From assembly GCF_003432065.1 (NCBI RefSeq), contig NZ_QWDE01000002.1, positions 310,001-374,000 on the forward strand: DNA of 64,000 nt, read 5' to 3'. This stretch comes from Mucilaginibacter terrenus. GTDB lineage: Bacteria > Bacteroidota > Bacteroidia > Sphingobacteriales > Sphingobacteriaceae. Position numbers and translations under genes: made by a program. The first letter of the stretch is position 1. Each line of letters begins with the position of its first letter. A model generated the notes under the pieces. That model saw only the letters and a list, made by a program, of their open reading frames with translations, did no database searches and was not told where the DNA came from. Below, piece by piece: positions 27,364-35,930 of this stretch.

Positions 27364-28275
27364 CTAATAACTTACAACCACACCATCTTGTTTCACGATT
27401 AGGTTAGCGGTAGCACCAAGTATCAGGCTGCAGTTATCATTAATATGCCCGGCGGGGAAATCAAAGCAAACGGGGTAGTTATACTTACCAACGATGTCCA
27501 TTACCATCTCCGGGATAGTCTGACCGAAAGGAATGTCGTTGTCTTTGGTGCTGGTGAAACCACCTATAATTAAGCCAGCAAGGTTCTGGAGTTTACCGGC
27601 CCTATCCAGGCAGCGCAGCATGCGATCTATGGCATACAGGTATTCACCTACATCCTCCAAAAAAAGAATCTTCTCGGAGTAGTCAACGTCGGTAACAGAG
27701 CCTGATATAGCTACCAGCAAAGATAAATTGCCGCCAACGACGACGCCTGCAGCCCTACCTGGTCTATTTGAGGGATTGGGTGCTATATTATAGCTTAATG
27801 TCTCGCCAAACAGCGCCATACGCAAAGTGTCCAGCGAGTGCTTTGACGCATCCGGAATGTTCAGGGGCATTTGCCCGTGTATACAAGCTACGTTGCAGTT
27901 AGTGATTATGTGCGCGTGCAACAGGGTGATGTCGCTAAATCCAACAAGCCATTTTGGGTTGGTAGCCAGCTTACTGAAGTTTACCTTATCTACCATGCGA
28001 ATAGTGCCATAACCGCCGCGTGCTGCAAAAATTGCCTTAATGCTATCATCATCAATAAAGCGCTGCATGTCGCGTGCGCGTAGGTCATCGTCACCGGCGA
28101 ACTGGTTGTAGCTGGCATTAACCGTCTCTCCCAATATTACCTCAAGCCCCCAACTGGTTAATAACTTCACCGCATCGTCCATTGGTATAGGAAGCTTTTT
28201 TGCAGGACATGTAATAGCCACTTTGTCGCCTGGGTTGAGAAATGGAGGTATGATAGGTGCTGCCGGTGTACGCAT
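27364..28275 (-). CDS. S66 family LD-carboxypeptidase (MccF/LdcA type)
   Basis: A 303-residue cytosolic serine peptidase. The N-terminal LNPGDKVAITCPAKKL opening and the active site VGFSDITLLH with nucleophile Ser114 are diagnostic. The partner Glu lies in FLEDVGEYLYAIDRML and the His in FPAGHINDN. LD-carboxypeptidases release the terminal D-Ala from murein tetrapeptides during recycling; MccF relatives cleave microcin C-type peptides. I cannot separate the two by eye. It is divergent from metG across 134 bp. Confidence 0.92.
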   Translation of the reverse strand: MRTPAAPIIPPFLNPGDKVAITCPAKKLPIPMDDAVKLLTSWGLEVILGETVNASYNQFAGDDDLRARDMQRFIDDDSIKAIFAARGGYGTIRMVDKVNFSKLATNPKWLVGFSDITLLHAHIITNCNVACIHGQMPLNIPDASKHSLDTLRMALFGETLSYNIAPNPSNRPGRAAGVVVGGNLSLLVAISGSVTDVDYSEKILFLEDVGEYLYAIDRMLRCLDRAGKLQNLAGLIIGGFTSTKDNDIPFGQTIPEMVMDIVGKYNYPVCFDFPAGHINDNCSLILGATANLIVKQDGVVVSY

Positions 28276-28376
28276 AGGTGCTGTAAGTTTCTTTGTTGCT
28301 GCGAAATATAGACGATAGATGCCGCTTTCGTTCTCTTACGGCACTGTCCTTTTTAGAACTTTCCCGCTTAAAAGCT

Positions 28377-28384
28377 TATCTTTG
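28377..28384 (+). promoter_or_regulatory. Candidate -7 element of metG
   Basis: TATCTTTG matches TAnnTTTG exactly. A TTTA at 28352-28355 lies 21 bp upstream. The metG start codon is 26 bp downstream, leaving a short leader. Confidence 0.5.
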
Positions 28385-28409
28385 CGAATTATTTAATACG
28401 CCTGTTTTC

Positions 28410-30476
28410 ATGTCGCAACTCAACAAATATAAGAGATATACCATTACCTCGGCTTTGCCATATGCCAACGGTCCGTTGCATATTGGCCATCTTGCCGGGG
28501 CGTACCTGCCCGCTGATATTTTTGTACGTTACCTGCGGCTGATGAAAAAGGACGTGGTATACATTTGCGGTAGCGATGAACATGGTGCCGCCATCACCAT
28601 AAAGGCTAAAAAGGAGAATACAACGCCTAAAGCCATAATAGATAAGTACCACAACCAAATAAAGGAAAGCTTTGAAGAGTTTGGGATATCGTTTGACATC
28701 TATCATCGTACATCATCTGACATTCATCATGATCTATCCCAGGAGTTTTTCCTGAACCTGTATGAGAAAGGCGAGTTTGTAGAGAAATTTACCGATCAAT
28801 ATTATGATCAGGAGTACGACCAGTTTCTAGCCGACCGCTACATCACCGGTACTTGCCCTGTCTGCAGTTACGACCGCGCTTATGGCGATCAGTGTGAGAA
28901 CTGCGGTACATCATTAAACCCGACTGATCTCATTACGCCTATATCTACCCTGAGCGGCCAGCCGCCTGTGCTGAAGCCAACAAAGCACTGGTACCTGCCA
29001 TTAGATAAATACCAGCCATGGCTGGAGCAATGGATAGATACTAAAGAGGGAGAGTGGAAGGTGAATGTATTTGGGCAGTGCCGCTCGTGGTTAAAGTCGG
29101 GCTTGCAGCCACGTTCCATGACACGTGACCTGGACTGGGGGATAGACGTGCCGCTTGCAGAAGCTAAAGGTAAAAAGCTGTATGTGTGGATGGATGCGCC
29201 AATAGGTTACATTTCTGCAACCAAGCAATGGGCTATAGACAATAACAAGGACTGGCAGCTGTATTGGAAGAAACAGGCGAATACTGAAGATGACTCCTGC
29301 CTGATGCATTTTATTGGCAAGGATAACATTGTTTTCCATTGCATTATATTCCCGGCTATATTGAAAGCGCATGGTGACTATATACTGCCACAGAATGTGC
29401 CTGCGAACGAGTTCCTGAACCTGGAAGGCGATAAACTATCTACCTCGCGCAACCATGCGGTATGGCTGCACGAGTACCTGGAAGAGTTCCCGGGTAAGCA
29501 GGATGAATTACGTTATGTGTTAACTTCTATACTGCCGGAGACCAGCGATAGCGAGTTTACCTGGAAGGATTACCAGGCACGCGTAAACAACGAACTGGTG
29601 GCCATTTTAGGTAATTACGTTAACCGCGTAATGATACTAATGCACAAGTATTACAACGGTAAAGTAGAGACAACTGGCGAGCCTGTGAGTCTGACTAATG
29701 GTGCTCTTAATGATGAGCTTGGCGGATATTATGACGAGTTGGGCAAGAACCTGGAGAGCTACCGGTTCCGGGCGGCGATGCAGAACGTGATGGACATAGC
29801 CCGTATGGGTAACCGTTACCTTACCGAGCAGGAGCCCTGGAAAACAATAAAGAGCGATCCGGAATCTGCAAAAACCGCACTGCATAACAACCTTGTATTA
29901 ATAGGGCATTTAGCCACATGTTTACAGCCATTTCTGCCGGGTACTGCGGATAAGATCTTCGGCATGCTGAATGTGCCTCCTGTTGCATTTGATCAGGAGA
30001 TAGAATTTGCAAACGGTCATCAGCTTAATCCTGCTGCGCTGCTGTTTGCTAAAGTGGAGGACGACGTGATAGAAGCGCAGATGCAAAAGCTTGCTGACAA
30101 GAAACAATCCTCATTAGCGGCGCAGAAGCCTGTTGTTGCACCGGCAAAAGAAAACATCAGCTTTGATGATTTTGTAAAGATGGATATCCGCACAGGAACC
30201 ATTCTTACTGCCGAAAAGGTGGCTAAAACCAAGAAGCTATTGAAGCTGACCATTGATACTGGCATAGATGAACGCACCATCGTGTCTGGCATTGCTGAGC
30301 ATTACGAACCGGAGAACATTATCGGGCAACAGGTAAGCATATTAGTGAACCTGGAACCGCGGGAGATAAAGGGCATCATGTCGCAAGGGATGATACTGAT
30401 GGCAGAAAATGCTGAAGGTAAGTTGTGCTTTGTAAGCCCGACCAATGCTTTCAACGATGGCTCGGTGGTACGCTAA
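28410..30476 (+). CDS. metG: Methionine--tRNA ligase
   Basis: Charges tRNA-Met. The 688-residue protein starts at the ATG at 28410, which follows the promoter candidate and gives the normal N-terminus; the longer frame runs back past it. Motifs are HIGH (residues 24-27 in PLHIGHLAGAYLP), a zinc site (CPVCSYDRAYGDQCENCG), and KLSTSR as the KMSKS loop in GDKLSTSRNHAVW. A C-terminal tRNA-binding OB-fold domain follows (ISFDDFVKMDIRTGTILTAE to the end), joined by a Lys/Ala-rich linker, as in homodimeric MetRS. tRNA-Arg lies just downstream. Confidence 0.98.
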   Translation: MSQLNKYKRYTITSALPYANGPLHIGHLAGAYLPADIFVRYLRLMKKDVVYICGSDEHGAAITIKAKKENTTPKAIIDKYHNQIKESFEEFGISFDIYHRTSSDIHHDLSQEFFLNLYEKGEFVEKFTDQYYDQEYDQFLADRYITGTCPVCSYDRAYGDQCENCGTSLNPTDLITPISTLSGQPPVLKPTKHWYLPLDKYQPWLEQWIDTKEGEWKVNVFGQCRSWLKSGLQPRSMTRDLDWGIDVPLAEAKGKKLYVWMDAPIGYISATKQWAIDNNKDWQLYWKKQANTEDDSCLMHFIGKDNIVFHCIIFPAILKAHGDYILPQNVPANEFLNLEGDKLSTSRNHAVWLHEYLEEFPGKQDELRYVLTSILPETSDSEFTWKDYQARVNNELVAILGNYVNRVMILMHKYYNGKVETTGEPVSLTNGALNDELGGYYDELGKNLESYRFRAAMQNVMDIARMGNRYLTEQEPWKTIKSDPESAKTALHNNLVLIGHLATCLQPFLPGTADKIFGMLNVPPVAFDQEIEFANGHQLNPAALLFAKVEDDVIEAQMQKLADKKQSSLAAQKPVVAPAKENISFDDFVKMDIRTGTILTAEKVAKTKKLLKLTIDTGIDERTIVSGIAEHYEPENIIGQQVSILVNLEPREIKGIMSQGMILMAENAEGKLCFVSPTNAFNDGSVVR

Positions 30477-30493
30477 CCGAAGTGCAAATGCCT

Positions 30494-30525
30494 GTTGACC
30501 AACTCAACGATAATTTGCACCTTTG
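30494..30525 (+). promoter_or_regulatory. Weak promoter candidate for tRNA-Arg
   Basis: GTTG at 30494-30497, a 20-bp spacer, and CACCTTTG at 30518-30525. Each element has one mismatch to the Bacteroidota consensus. It ends 13 bp before the mature tRNA 5' end. Confidence 0.3.
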
Positions 30526-30538
30526 CACTTCACATACC

Positions 30539-30610
30539 GGTCCCGTAGTTCAACGGATAGAATAGGAGTTTCCTAAACTCTAGATATGAGTTCGATTCTC
30601 GTCGGGACCA
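30539..30610 (+). tRNA. tRNA-Arg(CCT)
   Basis: A complete 72-base cloverleaf. The acceptor stem is GGTCCCG with CGGGACC and discriminator A. The D stem is GTTC/GAAT, the anticodon stem GGAGT/ACTCT, and the loop TTCCTAA gives anticodon CCT, reading the AGG arginine codon. The variable loop is AGAT, and the T arm is ATGAG-TTCGATT-CTCGT. The 3' CCA is not encoded. A terminator follows two bases later. Confidence 0.97.
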
Positions 30611-30611
30611 C

Positions 30612-30644
30612 AAAAAGCCTTCAGATTGCTGAAGGCTTTTTTTA
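30612..30644 (+). terminator. Terminator after tRNA-Arg
   Basis: Thirteen-base stem 30612-30624 / 30629-30641 (AAAAAGCCTTCAG with CTGAAGGCTTTTT), loop ATTG, and a T7 run. It lies immediately past the tRNA. Confidence 0.92.
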
Positions 30645-30674
30645 TCAAATTACAATCCTAAATTGTACGTCAGA

Positions 30675-31403
30675 ATGAATGCTAAGCAACTTATTCCATT
30701 AGTTTTTTTCACGGTTACAACATTAAGCTGTGGTGATAATCACAAGAAAGCTCCAAAGAATGATTACTTTATCTCCAGTGAAAGCGAGACCAACGAAAGG
30801 GTAAGAAAGTTAGGTTTGGATAAAGCTTCGGAAGATGCTTCTTACATTCTGGATGTGCGTAAATTAAAGATACCTGTCGACAAAAACAGCAAAAACAGCA
30901 ATAACAAGATTGATACTAATGATAAGGCACCTAAAATAGCGGAGTTGGACCAGGATATCATTATTGTATTAAAAAGCGATACTAAGTTCGACGGAAAGAA
31001 GGTTTGGGATGTACTGCAAAGTGTCGGTTTAAAATGGGGCGACGGCGACCTCTTTCACTGGGGAAATCCAAATCAGAATTACGGGGATGATGCCCTTTTC
31101 AGTGTTTGGACCACTACTGATCCCGGATACTTCTTGCCTGAAAGTATAAAGCAAGGCCAAATGAATCCTGATGATCTGGTGTTTGGTTTTTCAGTCCCAA
31201 GAAGTGCCGACCCGGAAAACGTATTTAAGGTAATGACCGCAGCTGTTAAGTATTGCCAAAAACGTTTAGGCGGTAAAATGTTGGATGCAAATATGCACCC
31301 GCTTGACGAGTTATCGGCCAGCATGAATTTAAATGTGTTAATTACCGAATTAAAAAGTAAAGGAATTGTGCCGGGATCAACCCCTGCTTTACTAAGCTAT
31401 TAA
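30675..31403 (+). CDS. Putative lipoprotein with ZipA-like FtsZ-binding domain
   Basis: A 242-residue protein. The ATG at 30675 begins a short hydrophobic segment (LIPLVFFTVTTLSC) that ends in a lipobox-like LSC-G with Cys19. A charged, low-complexity linker follows (KNSKNSNNKIDTNDK). Residues about 93-212 match the ZipA C-terminal domain in order: DIIIVLKSD, FDGKKVWDVLQSVGLKWG, FHWGNP, LFSVWTTTDPGYFLPESI, VFGFSVPRSADPENVFKVM and LGGKMLDANMHPL. In E. coli this domain binds the FtsZ tail from the cytosolic side of an N-terminal anchor. Here the N-terminus could be either a lipoprotein signal or an anchor, which changes the side of the membrane. The domain match is by eye and fairly strong. Confidence 0.72.
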   Translation: MNAKQLIPLVFFTVTTLSCGDNHKKAPKNDYFISSESETNERVRKLGLDKASEDASYILDVRKLKIPVDKNSKNSNNKIDTNDKAPKIAELDQDIIIVLKSDTKFDGKKVWDVLQSVGLKWGDGDLFHWGNPNQNYGDDALFSVWTTTDPGYFLPESIKQGQMNPDDLVFGFSVPRSADPENVFKVMTAAVKYCQKRLGGKMLDANMHPLDELSASMNLNVLITELKSKGIVPGSTPALLSY

Positions 31404-31491
31404 TCTAGTTGTAGCGAATACCTGTTATCCACCCTGGCTTTTAGCAAAAATACCTTCCCTTTTACAACAGCATGGCTATATTGCGGCACCA

Positions 31492-32595
31492 ATGAACAAC
31501 CTAACTCAACCACCACAAGCTTCACTGTTTAAAAGTAAACAACACTTTGAAGTGCTGGATGGCATGCGGGGTATAGCCGCTATCAGCGTGGTAACTTTCC
31601 ATTTTATGGAGGTGGCGTATACAGATTACAGCAAGAACTTTATTGGCCATGGTTTTTTGGCTGTTGATTTTTTCTTTTGTTTGTCCGGCTTTGTAATTGC
31701 TTACGCATATGATAGCCGGATAGCAAGCATCGGCATGCTAAATTTTTTTAAAGCGCGACTTATCAGGCTGCACCCGCTGGTTATCCTGGGCAGCATACTT
31801 GGTTTATTAGCCTTGTTGTTTGATCCCTTTGGTGGCAATGCCGGGCTATACAGCACCGGAAGAATGGCGTTAATATTCCTTTGTTCCGTTTTTTTAATAC
31901 CCTTCCCGGTAATGAAGGACCGTGCTTTTAACAATTTCGGGCTGAATGCGCCGGCATGGTCGTTGTTTTGGGAGTATGTGGCCAATATAATATACGCTTT
32001 GGTACTATCGCGTATTAACCGGCGCTGGTTGGTGCCTATACTTGTTGCATCAGCAGCCTGGCTGTGTTTTGTTGTGTACAAGTCGGGTTCCTTAATGGGC
32101 GGCTGGAGCGGTGACAACTTTTGGGACGGTTGCGCGCGCGTCTGCTATTCTTTTACCGCAGGGATGTTGGTTTACCGGTATAACCTGATCATTAAGAATA
32201 AGCTTGGCTTTTTGGGTTTAGGTGTGCTGATGGTGCTAGGCTTTGTTATGCCCTTTTCTGCTTACAACTGGTTAACCGAATCACTGGTTGTAATAATTTA
32301 CTTCCCGCTGCTGGTTGCATTAGGTGCCGGATCTCCGGTTTCTGCAGGCTTGCAAAAACTTTGCAAGTTCTCGGGAGATATATCCTATCCTCTTTACATG
32401 ACACACTATGCCGCAATATGGGCATTTGCCAACTACTATGCCGCATACAAGCCCTCGACAGGCACACTGGCAATGGTAATAGCGGCAGGAGTGCTTTTGT
32501 TGCTGTGTTTCGCTTGGGTGGTTATGGTGTTTTATGATATCCCATTAAGGAAATATCTTACAGGAAAGCAGCAGTCGGCAAATGTTGGCAAGTAG
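31492..32595 (+). CDS. Membrane acyltransferase, OafA/YrhL family
   Basis: A 367-residue protein with about ten membrane helices. The N-terminal signature FEVLDGMRGIAAISVVTFHF carries the catalytic-type His, and FFFCLSGFVIAYAYDSR with RLIRLHPL follows in the standard spacing. Acyltransferase-3 enzymes add acetyl or other acyl groups to surface sugars or lipids. It has no SGNH domain. No sugar-biosynthesis neighbour identifies the acceptor. It appears to be transcribed alone. Confidence 0.92.
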   Translation: MNNLTQPPQASLFKSKQHFEVLDGMRGIAAISVVTFHFMEVAYTDYSKNFIGHGFLAVDFFFCLSGFVIAYAYDSRIASIGMLNFFKARLIRLHPLVILGSILGLLALLFDPFGGNAGLYSTGRMALIFLCSVFLIPFPVMKDRAFNNFGLNAPAWSLFWEYVANIIYALVLSRINRRWLVPILVASAAWLCFVVYKSGSLMGGWSGDNFWDGCARVCYSFTAGMLVYRYNLIIKNKLGFLGLGVLMVLGFVMPFSAYNWLTESLVVIIYFPLLVALGAGSPVSAGLQKLCKFSGDISYPLYMTHYAAIWAFANYYAAYKPSTGTLAMVIAAGVLLLLCFAWVVMVFYDIPLRKYLTGKQQSANVGK

Positions 32596-32648
32596 CTTAT
32601 AACCGACCGACCAATTAGTATGATGCCTGTCGGGAGCGATCAACTAAG

Positions 32649-32948
32649 TTAAGCTGATTTCTTTTTTTCTTTTGATTCCGCAGTGGCTTCAGGCTTAGCT
32701 TCAGCGGTTTCTTTTGCAGGTTTTTCGGCAACTGTTTTTGCTAGTACTTCCTTGTCTATTTTAACATCTGCAGAAAGTTTTTTTGCCAGCTTTCGCGAGG
32801 CTTTCTCAATTTCTTTCTCGTTTTTTTTAGATGCAACGCCCAGCTTCTCTGTTGTTTCTTTTAGCTGTGACAGGATGGTTTGCCTTATGCTTTCTTTAGC
32901 TGATTTACGCGCTGACTTGACCAAAGATTTAAGTTTATTTTTTTTCAT
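32649..32948 (-). CDS. Lys/Ala-rich small protein, histone H1-like in composition
   Basis: A 99-residue protein made almost wholly of Lys, Ala, Glu and Ser. The first part (MKKNKLKSLVKSARKSAKES) is strongly basic. The middle (QLKETTEKLGVASKKNEKEI) is predicted helical or coiled-coil, and the tail is a repetitive KPAKETAEAKPEATAESKEK run. The composition recalls bacterial histone H1-like proteins, but no specific motif proves DNA binding. The opposite frame over the same bases is a shadow. The gene is probable rather than certain. Confidence 0.68.
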   Translation of the reverse strand: MKKNKLKSLVKSARKSAKESIRQTILSQLKETTEKLGVASKKNEKEIEKASRKLAKKLSADVKIDKEVLAKTVAEKPAKETAEAKPEATAESKEKKKSA

Positions 32949-33057
32949 ATTTGTAAATTACAGCGCAAAGATATGTGAAGCCAAGGTTAGTGCAATGTTA
33001 TCATTGTGTTAACTGCCGCATAAGTGGTTAACATTGAAGCAAATAGTAGGCGCGATG

Positions 33058-33702
33058 CTATTGGTTCTTGATTATGATGCTTTCTATTACGTTAGTGGCG
33101 TCTTCGCACTTGTCTGTTGTGCGTTCCAGTGCAGCTAAAATTTCGGTGAATTTTATTTGCTCTATGGAATCGCCGTCTGAAGACATAATTGAACCAACAG
33201 CTTTGCTATAAATCCTGTCAGCGTAATTTTCCAGCTCTTTAACCTTGTTACAGCTCTGTTTTATGCTGTCGGCGTTGCTTAAATTACTTAGGCCTTTTAC
33301 AGCGTTGTCCAGTTCTGTGCTGGTCTCAATTATAATGCCTGAAAGCTCTTTAATTGCAGGTGCGGCCATATCGCCCTGGTAAAGGCTAAACCGTCTGGAG
33401 GAGATATGTATATAATCGCAAATATGATTGATGGACGAGGCAAGCGCGTACATATCGTTACGCTCAAACGGCGATACAAACGCCTTTGCGGACGCGAGGT
33501 AAACTTTATGTTTAAGTTCGTTACCGGTTTGTTTCAGCCTGTCTAAATCGTACAGCTGTTTTGTACTGTCGGCCTTATTTTCACCACTTACAATCTTGTA
33601 AAGCAGGTTGCTCATTTCAAGATTGTTTGCTGACGACTGGTTGAACAGGTTGAAGAACAGCTGGTTTTTCGGTATAAAAAATTTAAAGAGCTTAGATGCC
33701 AT
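33058..33702 (-). CDS. DUF47 / PhoU-like protein
   Basis: A 214-residue cytosolic helical protein of the DUF47 (PhoU-like, TIGR00153-type) family. Recognisable segments are FFNLFNQSSANNLEMSNLL, the DLDRLKQTGNELKHKV helix, FVSPFERNDMYALASSIN and IDRYADRIYS-like ELENYADRIYSKAVGSIM, ending FTEILAALERTTDKCEDATNV. DUF47 proteins usually control an adjacent Pit phosphate transporter, but no pit gene lies next to this one. I start at the ATG at 33702, which gives the family N-terminus (MASKLFKFFIP). Confidence 0.9.
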   Translation of the reverse strand: MASKLFKFFIPKNQLFFNLFNQSSANNLEMSNLLYKIVSGENKADSTKQLYDLDRLKQTGNELKHKVYLASAKAFVSPFERNDMYALASSINHICDYIHISSRRFSLYQGDMAAPAIKELSGIIIETSTELDNAVKGLSNLSNADSIKQSCNKVKELENYADRIYSKAVGSIMSSDGDSIEQIKFTEILAALERTTDKCEDATNVIESIIIKNQ

Positions 33703-33773
33703 AGGTATGTTTGTTGTAAACATACGCAAGGGATATTAAGGGCGTGTTAATATTCCATTTTAAAATTGAGGGG

Positions 33774-34760
33774 CTAAACAGCTGCTTTTGCATCTTTATT
33801 GTACTTGTTACGGTATTCTATAGGCGATACGCCTGTTATGCGTTTAAAAGTCTCGCGAAATGCTTTCGTATCGGTATAGCCAACATTATACATTACCTCG
33901 TTAACATTTTCGCGCATGGTTTCCAGGCTCATTTTGGCCGCCTCTATACGTACGCGCTGCATGTATTCTACCACTGTATTTGACGTGGCCTTTTTAAACC
34001 GTCGCTCCAGGTGGCGGCGGCTGAGCGCCAGGGTAGATGCCAGTTGGTCAACCGTTATCTTTCCGGAATAATTGTGCTCTATAAAATCCTGCGCTCGTTT
34101 TATAACATCGTCATCATGATCTTTTTGGCCGTGAAACATCATGAACAATGACTGGCTGTTCCGCTCAATATCTATTTCAAACATCTTTGATGATTTTATA
34201 GCCATATCCCTGCCGGCAAACTTCTCTACCAGGTAGAGGATAAGATTGAGTGAGGAATATGCTCCGCCGCTGGTGTATATGCCACCTTCGTCGGTAATGA
34301 TCTTGTACGGCATAACTTTAACGTCAGGAAACATTAGCTTGAACTCATCCGCCGCCAACCAGTGCGTAGTGCAGCTGCGGCCTTTTAACAGCCCTGTAGA
34401 GGCAAGCAGGAACGCGCCGATACATAATGATACCAGCTCGGCACCGGCTTTATATTGCTTGATCAACCAGGGTACAAAATCGGCATTGTCGCTAATCACC
34501 TTGGCCATATCGCCATGTACCGCCGGAATGATCACCATATCTGTTTTGCTTACGTCGTTAATGGTGAGATCGGGCTTTATAATGAACAAGCCGTTGGTAA
34601 GTGTGGTCTCGTTACTTAACCCCACCAGCTGAACCTTAAACACCGGCGGCTTTTTCATGCGGTCCATAGCCTCATTTACCTTGGTAAACATCTTGTAGGT
34701 CGCCTCAATATTGCTCAGGCTGGTCTCGCCTCTGGGGATAAGTATCGATACGTGTTTCAT
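33774..34760 (-). CDS. GlxA-type AraC family transcriptional regulator
   Basis: A 328-residue regulator. The N-terminal DJ-1/PfpI-like amidase-fold domain (about 1-190) has MVIIPAVHGDMAKVI, a nucleophile-elbow cysteine in ELVSLCIGAFLLASTGLL and GRSCTTHWLAADEF. The C-terminal AraC helix-turn-helix pair (about 225-320) has VDQLASTLALSRRHLERRFK and VGYTDTKAFRETFKRITG. The effector is unknown. I use the ATG at 34760. It is divergent from a five-gene set of small proteins (34870-36877), which it may control. Confidence 0.93.
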   Translation of the reverse strand: MKHVSILIPRGETSLSNIEATYKMFTKVNEAMDRMKKPPVFKVQLVGLSNETTLTNGLFIIKPDLTINDVSKTDMVIIPAVHGDMAKVISDNADFVPWLIKQYKAGAELVSLCIGAFLLASTGLLKGRSCTTHWLAADEFKLMFPDVKVMPYKIITDEGGIYTSGGAYSSLNLILYLVEKFAGRDMAIKSSKMFEIDIERNSQSLFMMFHGQKDHDDDVIKRAQDFIEHNYSGKITVDQLASTLALSRRHLERRFKKATSNTVVEYMQRVRIEAAKMSLETMRENVNEVMYNVGYTDTKAFRETFKRITGVSPIEYRNKYNKDAKAAV

Positions 34761-34869
34761 GATATCAAAAGTAAGCGGAAGCACTGTCGTAATCAACCCC
34801 ACAGAATGTCGTAATTACACCCCTGCCATTTAGTTAAAGCGCTGCACCTTTGTTATGTTCGGATAAGTT

Positions 34870-35079
34870 ATGATAGAAGTTTTTAAAACAAATGTGGATG
34901 ATGCGGGCCGGTCGCAAATGCTGATCGGCTTGCTGAAAAAGCATTTTCCGGTGTGCCGGATAAACTTTGATCTGGAGGACTGTGATAAGGTGCTGCGGGT
35001 AGAAGGCCGGGAGTTTTGCCCCACTCGCGTAATAGAATTGATAAAACTGAACGGGCACTATTGTGAAATACTTACATAG
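34870..35079 (+). CDS. Small conserved protein, HMA-like fold without metal motif
   Basis: A 69-residue protein. The beta-alpha-beta pattern (MIEVFKTNVDDAGRSQMLIG, LLKKHFPVCRINFDLEDCDK, VLRVEG, TRVIELIKLNGHYCEIL) looks like a ferredoxin-like heavy-metal-associated fold, but the usual CxxC is absent. It could bind a partner or simply be a structural relative. It is the first gene of a plus-strand set after a divergent GlxA-type regulator. No function can be assigned. Confidence 0.8.
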   Translation: MIEVFKTNVDDAGRSQMLIGLLKKHFPVCRINFDLEDCDKVLRVEGREFCPTRVIELIKLNGHYCEILT

Positions 35080-35105
35080 GATTATTAACCATTATACAAT
35101 TTATT

Positions 35106-35516
35106 ATGTCCAAAATTAGCGCATACATTAATTTTAAGAACACTTGCCGCGAAGCCATGACCTTTTACCAGCAATGCCTTGGTGGCGAACTGCAGCTCAT
35201 CATTGTTAAAAATTCGCCAATGGCAGAGATGTTCCCTGCTGAGATGCAGGACTCTGTATTACATGCCGACCTTACCGCCCGTGACCTGAACTTGCTTGCC
35301 TCGGATATGCAGGACCCGAGCGTAGCCGAGAAAACAGGCGGACCGGTATCTCTCACCCTCAGTTGCGACAGCAAGGAAGCGATGTTTGATGCTTTTGCTA
35401 AACTGAGTGATGGCGGTACCGTTACCTGCCAGCCCGAGGTGTTTTTTGCAGGAACGATGGGTAACCTTGTAGATAAATTTGGCATAAGATGGGGTGTATT
35501 TACCGCCGAAAAATAA
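35106..35516 (+). CDS. VOC/PhnB-like family protein
   Basis: A 136-residue vicinal-oxygen-chelate fold protein of the PhnB/3-demethylubiquinone-methyltransferase-like type. Features are AYINFKNTCREAMTFYQQCLGG at the start (in two parts), VLHADLTARDLNLLASD in the centre, and GTMGNLVDKFGIRWGV at the end. The metal-binding His/Glu set of true glyoxalases is not complete, which is common in this group. It sits between a small unknown protein and a DoxX-like gene in a tight same-strand run. Confidence 0.88.
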   Translation: MSKISAYINFKNTCREAMTFYQQCLGGELQLIIVKNSPMAEMFPAEMQDSVLHADLTARDLNLLASDMQDPSVAEKTGGPVSLTLSCDSKEAMFDAFAKLSDGGTVTCQPEVFFAGTMGNLVDKFGIRWGVFTAEK

Positions 35517-35540
35517 TAACTTACCTCACCTTTAACCATT

Positions 35541-35927
35541 ATGAGCCCGAAAACAATCAAGATCATTTACTGGATACTAATTACCCTGTTTGTACTCTCA
35601 TCCCTGGCAGACGGGGGAGCTGGAATTGCTAAAGAAAAAACAGGAAGAGAAGTAATGGCCCATTTAGGTTACCCGGTTTACTTGATGGTAATTACCGGGA
35701 TTGCCAAAGTTTTGGGCGCGCTGGCTATACTGCAGAACAAGTTCCGGACCGTTAAAGAATGGGCATTTGCCGGATTTGTAATAAACGCGATTGGTGCATT
35801 TGCATCGCGCATGTTTGTTGGCGATGGAGCGGGCTTGCTGATACCGCCGTTGGTATTTTCGCTCATCACCTTTATAACCTACTACTTCTGGAAACAGTAT
35901 GAACGACTACAAAACATCAACGCTTAA
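35541..35927 (+). CDS. DoxX-like membrane protein
   Basis: A 128-residue, four-helix membrane protein of the DoxX-like family (PF13564 type). It shows KIIYWILITLFVLSSLADGG, then GYPVYLMVITGIAKVLGALA, and a final aromatic-rich helix (LITFITYYFWKQYERL). The function is unknown. The gene is followed 3 bp later by an SRPBCC protein, which implies cotranscription. Confidence 0.87.
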   Translation: MSPKTIKIIYWILITLFVLSSLADGGAGIAKEKTGREVMAHLGYPVYLMVITGIAKVLGALAILQNKFRTVKEWAFAGFVINAIGAFASRMFVGDGAGLLIPPLVFSLITFITYYFWKQYERLQNINA

Positions 35928-35930
35928 TTT

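Noticed and set aside
32683..33012. Plus-strand 109-residue frame over the Lys-rich small gene
   Set aside because: Its Ser/Phe-rich sequence is what the complement of Lys/Ala-rich codons gives; the minus-strand protein is the more plausible gene.
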